A stretch of 11,045 nt of DNA, taken from NCBI GenBank assembly GCA_003024985.2, contig PXIH01S0000691.1, one strand, 5' to 3'. Shown here in pieces: positions 7,836-11,045 of this stretch. The stretch comes from Euperipatoides rowelli. Lineage: Eukaryota > Onychophora > Udeonychophora > Euonychophora > Peripatopsidae. The notes under the pieces were generated by a model that was not told where the DNA came from, ran no database searches, and saw nothing but the letters and a program-made list of their open reading frames with translations. A program made the translations under genes and the position numbers. Positions within the stretch are counted from its first letter, which is position 1, and the number at the start of each line of letters is the position of its first letter.

Positions 7836-9173
7836 ATAATTCAACATTCCGTGCTTGGCCAATATTAATATTCCCCTTCCCATAGTTAGGGTGTGATAGT
7901 CAGGTGCCTTTTGCAGTCCTTACAAGAAAGAGAAAAACTGAAATACTGGTAATGTACATTTTCAAATAATAATTACTGCCTAACCTCACAATATTACTGC
8001 AAATAATTCTATTATATTTTTATTCTCATATCCATGATCATGATCCACAAAATCAGCACACGCAAACCAAATGTATTTTTTTTCCTATTCTGAATATACA
8101 GTATATTTGTAATTATGTTTGCGTACTAATATCATAATATCTCTCACGAGCATACTATCATATTCGTACAATTACCAGGTATATTTTACCATAGAATAAA
8201 TTTTATGATTCCTCAGTACATCTTGTGTCTTAGCCTTTTTNGTCCAAATATCATTTCTGATAGTCCACAGGGTATTGTGGGGGTAAGAACCACTCGGCCC
8301 ACTAATTTTCCCTCTTAGGCTGATATCATACAACAGTAGCATATCAGGCCTCACATTAGCTTTCTTCAATATTTAGTCACTAATCCACTATGGAATTATA
8401 GTAAAGTCTCAAATGAGTTAAAGAAAAATGACAAACTACATACTAAAAATTTATTGTTTATCAATAAAAGAAAAGACTTAAATTTTATTTTTGTTAAGTA
8501 AAAAATGGTGGGGGGATACTGCATGTCCCTGTGTACTCTCAAAAACAAAAGCCCTGGTGATTTTGCTAAGATGGCATTAAAAAGTAGATATCCTAATTTT
8601 GGGAAAATTATTTTATATGCTGAATGAAGTATTGTAAATGCTTACTGGAAATGTTGCAAACACAAGGTCTTTAGTTGAAATATTTTAGGATTGTAAATTG
8701 TACATGTAGTTAATCCTTTTACTATGTAATCATGTAAACTATAAGCCTTTCAACTATGCACATGTAGCATATATAGAATAGTGCATACCGGTACCGGTAA
8801 TTTAATTAGCTTTTAATAAAAAAAAAGTGGAGTCCTTATGAATGTTTGATTCTTTAAAATATTTTTTTTTTTAAAAATAAAACTGCATTTTTAAATTTTT
8901 AGATAGAAGTGAAAGCATTTTTTTTTATATTATTAGCATTTAAACTGTAGTTTGAATTTTATAATAAAAAAAATTGATGAGGGAAAAATACTATCTATTT
9001 GAATGTGTATAATATAGAATTTTTTTTTTTAAATCAGAGGGGGAAAAAAGATGTAGTTTTTTTCATGTAATGTACATTGTACAATCAACAGTATGTATTA
9101 TACTATAACTTTTTTTTTTGATAAAATAAAATCACAAGTTGGTTTTGTTTCAAATTATGTTACCAATGCTCAC

Positions 9174-9584
9174 CTGATTTACTTGCCTGACGTTAGGCTG
9201 CTCATCTTTATTGAAATATATTCTCTGTCCACCTCCTTTATTAAATGGGGGTAGCTGATTAATATTATTAGAATCTGGGAACTGTTTAGACTGAACATTT
9301 GGATAGTGAATTCCTCTTATATTTTGTGGAGGAAATTGTCTTTTGTCTATTGGTAGGAAATCACCATGTTGAGAACTGGCTTGTAACACCTGTTTCTGCA
9401 ATTGTTCTAATTCTGCAGATTTATCACCCTGTAACTGTTGTCCTTCTGCATCACGTTCATGGCGTGGTTGTTGTTCTCCAGCATCGTGTTCAAGGTGTTG
9501 TGATTGTTCTCTAAAATTATCTTCATGGCGATAGTGTTCATTAATATCATTTATCTCTTCTTTTTTAAATTGTTGAATTTTACT
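9174..9584 (-). CDS. Internal coding exon of a GOLIM4-like Golgi protein (first exon in window)
   Basis: This 411-nt exon is read from 9584 down to 9174 and encodes 137 residues, phase 0 at both ends. The acceptor is a T-rich tract ending TTAATAG before AGT (Ser). The donor is a strong CAG|GTGAGC. The frame is closed by TAG just outside the acceptor, so the exon cannot extend upstream. Residues 1-64 are charged and Q/E/H-rich and contain five consecutive 11-residue units beginning with E or D. Residues 65-137 are Q/N/P-rich with short hydrophobic spots such as GDFLPID and RQFPPQN. No transmembrane segment or cysteine is seen. Q/E/H-rich stretches such as PRHERDAEGQQ resemble my recollection of the lumenal region of vertebrate GOLIM4 (GPP130), a cis-Golgi cycling type II membrane protein. 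That assignment is inference, since low-complexity composition can mimic homology. The exon itself is well supported, but the family name is not. Confidence 0.8.
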
Positions 9585-10179
9585 CTATTAAGAAAAAAAA
9601 ATTATACCGTACTAAAAACTTATAAAAACTAGTAATTTTTTAATCAAATGAATTGAGAACAACTAGTATAGCTAAGGAAAAGATCAAAATTAATTTTAAA
9701 AGAACTAAAAAAATCAATTTAATGTAGTACTATTTTTAAAATATTTTATACTAAATTGAAAATTTACTTCAATATACCGGTACTGTATATATATTTTTTT
9801 CTAAAATATTTAAAATAGCAATATCTTTCATCTTAACAGACTAAGGTGTAGTGAAGTGATTTAGTGTTTGTGGAATAAATAAGTTAATCCCTAAATACAA
9901 TAACTGTGAAGCACCCTTTCATTACCTCCCACAACTTTTTAGAAGGCTGTGTACCAGCAATTATTGTCTACAGCAAAGATTGTTGCCAAATACATTTTTT
10001 TTTTGGAATAATACAAGATCATTAAACCAATATCCAGTAGGTATACACAATGAAATATTTCATATGAAAATAAAATAAATAAATAATAATAATGAATCTT
10101 CCATGGTGACCTAGTGAAAGTAAAGAGTAGCAAAGGAAAAACTTCCAATCTTCCCGGTAATATAACATTTTGGTGAATA

Positions 10180-10195
10180 CCCCCCCCCCCCCCCC
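10180..10195 (+). repeat. Poly-C run of 16
   Basis: Sixteen consecutive C's followed by ACCCTCC, in otherwise AT-rich sequence. The length may be unreliable because homopolymers are prone to sequencing and assembly error. Confidence 0.9.
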
Positions 10196-10292
10196 ACCCT
10201 CCATCTCAACATTATCGGTCTACGAATATATTTTTTTAAAAATTTTAAAATATGAAATGTAACTTTCTTGCGGATTTAAAAATAAGTTATAG

Positions 10293-10330
10293 ACAATATA
10301 ACTACTAACAATATAACTACTAACAATATA
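10293..10330 (+). repeat. 15-bp tandem repeat, 2.5 copies
   Basis: The unit ACAATATAACTACTA occurs exactly at 10293-10307 and 10308-10322, then its first eight bases at 10323-10330. Confidence 0.9.
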
Positions 10331-10621
10331 GTGCCCCCTCTAATCGTAGATTAATTTAGAGTAGTTAATTTAAAAAAGGCCATACTGTGCGCTCGCTTAC
10401 CAGGAGATATTTTTATTACAATTGAACAATTCATGCTCTTATATAATTTATTAGGAATCTAAATTGTCCAATAAATTTATAAAAATATATTTTATGATCT
10501 TATGCAATCAAATGTTTTTTTTTTTTCAGTGATATATCGTTTGATATTTTTTGTTATCGTTTGCTGGGTTTTTTTTTCACTGTAAATTATTATGAAAGGT
10601 AATTAATTATTGTATAGTGTA

Positions 10622-10902
10622 CAGGTATACCCTGTTTTTAACGTACACAACGGGATCCTCGGAGGTATGCCAAGTAAAAATGTACTTAAAGTGAAGCAAT
10701 GAATATTACTGTATATGTCAGGTTTTAAAGTCAAATTTAATGGATTTTTTAAATTTATTTTCTTATTAGTGATTTTCAAAGATAATCACTAAAAAGAAAA
10801 ATTCCATTAAGCTATTTCTCAAAACTAATTTTTTTGTACTTAATTGTGGGTATTATATGTAAACCAAGGTAATTTTGAGTGTACGTAAATCAAGATATAC
10901 AG
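10622..10902. mobile_element. Pogo/Tigger-like MITE, about 280 bp
   Basis: The left end CAGGTATACCCTG (10622-10634), preceded by TA and followed by TTTTTAACGTAC, matches the style of Tigger/pogo termini (CAGGnATACC...). The right end, read on the other strand from 10902, is CTGTATATCTTG then ATTTACGTAC, a decayed inverted copy. The centre folds back: TTAATGGA (about 10738) with TCCATTAA (about 10803), and TTAGTGATT (10766-10774) with AATCACTAA (10784-10792). The element is too short to encode a transposase. Confidence 0.5.
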
Positions 10903-10970
10903 TGTCGGCCAGGCTGCAATTTGGGCCCGCGGCTGAGAATGGTCAAGGGTCCTTGACCCCAGAGCCGTAG
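10900..10970. mobile_element. GC-rich hAT-like terminus with strong hairpin
   Basis: ACAGTGTCGGCCAGGCTGC at the start resembles hAT terminal sequence. Within it GGTCAAGG (10941-10948) and CCTTGACC (10951-10958) form a perfect stem around GT, enclosed by a CGGCT/AGCCG pair. It is much more GC-rich than its surroundings. The other end is not in the window. Confidence 0.35.
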
Positions 10971-11045
10971 CCAGCCTTTTTTAAATTTGATAAGCTTTTT
11001 TTTTTTTTTGTTGTAGGCTCATTTTGTTTCCATTTACCATCCCTA

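Larger units (their letters stand above)
6008..9173 (-). other. Intron of 3166 nt with repeat remnants and a hairpin island
   Basis: Intron between the 411-nt and 87-nt exons, bounded by GTGAGC (9173) and ATATTCAG (6008). From left to right it holds an A-rich tract (6015-6200), a possible hAT remnant (6232-6661) and a hairpin-rich, promoter-like island (6772-7835). The stretch 7850-9170 is AT-rich with no supported gene. It includes an N at 8241, the repeated TACCGGTACCGGTA block at 8786-8799, and T/A homopolymers at 8860-9120. Confidence 0.6.
9585..11045 (-). other. Upstream intron (5' part beyond window)
   Basis: The 411-nt exon has an acceptor at 9585-9586, so this stretch should be intron of the same gene. 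It holds a poly-C run (10180-10195), a 15-bp tandem repeat (10293-10330), a pogo/Tigger-like MITE (10622-10902) and a GC-rich hAT-like end. No upstream exon with a compatible phase-0 donor was identified. Confidence 0.5.

Noticed and set aside
8172-8369. Minus-strand frame reading GKISGPSGSYPHNTLW and similar
   Set aside because: It looks slightly more protein-like than its surroundings and could be a transposon relict, but it contains the N at 8241, has no recognised domain and no compatible splice sites for the host gene.
9939-10204. Overlapping minus-strand frames including a poly-glycine run
   Set aside because: The glycine run is just the poly-C tract read on the other strand, and the rest is low-complexity intron sequence.
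10401-10458. Candidate extra upstream exon of the minus-strand gene (ATTTAG acceptor, CTG|GTAAGC donor)
   Set aside because: The only open frame ends in phase 1, while the next exon begins in phase 0. The composition (IPNKLYKSMN...) also differs from the gene.
1-11045. tRNA, rRNA, CRISPR array, bacterial operon or phage signals
   Set aside because: No cloverleaf with A/B boxes, no regular spacer-repeat array and no closely packed open frames were seen on either strand.

Overview
The window looks like AT-rich metazoan nuclear DNA. There is no dense bacterial-style gene packing. Short coding blocks with GT/AG borders are separated by introns of 0.9-3.2 kb full of poly(A)/poly(T) tracts and non-autonomous transposon remnants, and two N's point to a draft assembly. 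The species cannot be named from the sequence. hAT-like and pogo/Tigger-like termini fit many animal groups.

One protein-coding gene is supported, on the minus strand: the last five coding exons (9584-9174, 6007-5921, 4972-4495, 3268-3228, 372-313). All exon borders have GT donors and AG acceptors, the reading phases chain without conflict (0-0, 0-0, 0-1, 1-0, then 0 to a TAA stop), and together they encode 358 residues plus the stop. The product is Q/E/D/N/K-rich and apparently disordered. It starts with 11-residue repeats and ends in a very acidic tail. The best match I can propose is the lumenal C-terminal half of a Golgi type II membrane protein of the GOLIM4 (GPP130) type, with the related GOLM1/GOLM2 group as the alternative. 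The N-terminal anchor and coiled coil would lie beyond base 11045.

Layout from left to right: 3' flank or 3' UTR (1-312); last exon; a 2.9 kb intron holding an inverted-repeat element (641-997), a diverged direct repeat (1411-1635) and a 102-bp tandem duplication (2162-2367); a 41-nt exon; a 1.2 kb intron; the largest C-terminal exon, with a tandem splice donor; a 0.95 kb intron holding a 585-bp MITE with TIRs and a 6-bp target duplication (5206-5790); an 87-nt exon; a 3.2 kb intron with an A-rich tract, a possible hAT remnant and a hairpin-rich, promoter-like island (about 6770-7840); a 411-nt exon; and about 1.5 kb of upstream intron ending in a pogo/Tigger-like MITE (10622-10902) abutting a GC-rich hAT-like end.

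The heptamer TACTGTA/TACAGTA is scattered over the whole window (26 occurrences by eye). Its CpG-containing forms TACCGTA/TACGGTA and TACCGGTA also occur. No RNA gene, CRISPR array or prokaryotic system was found.
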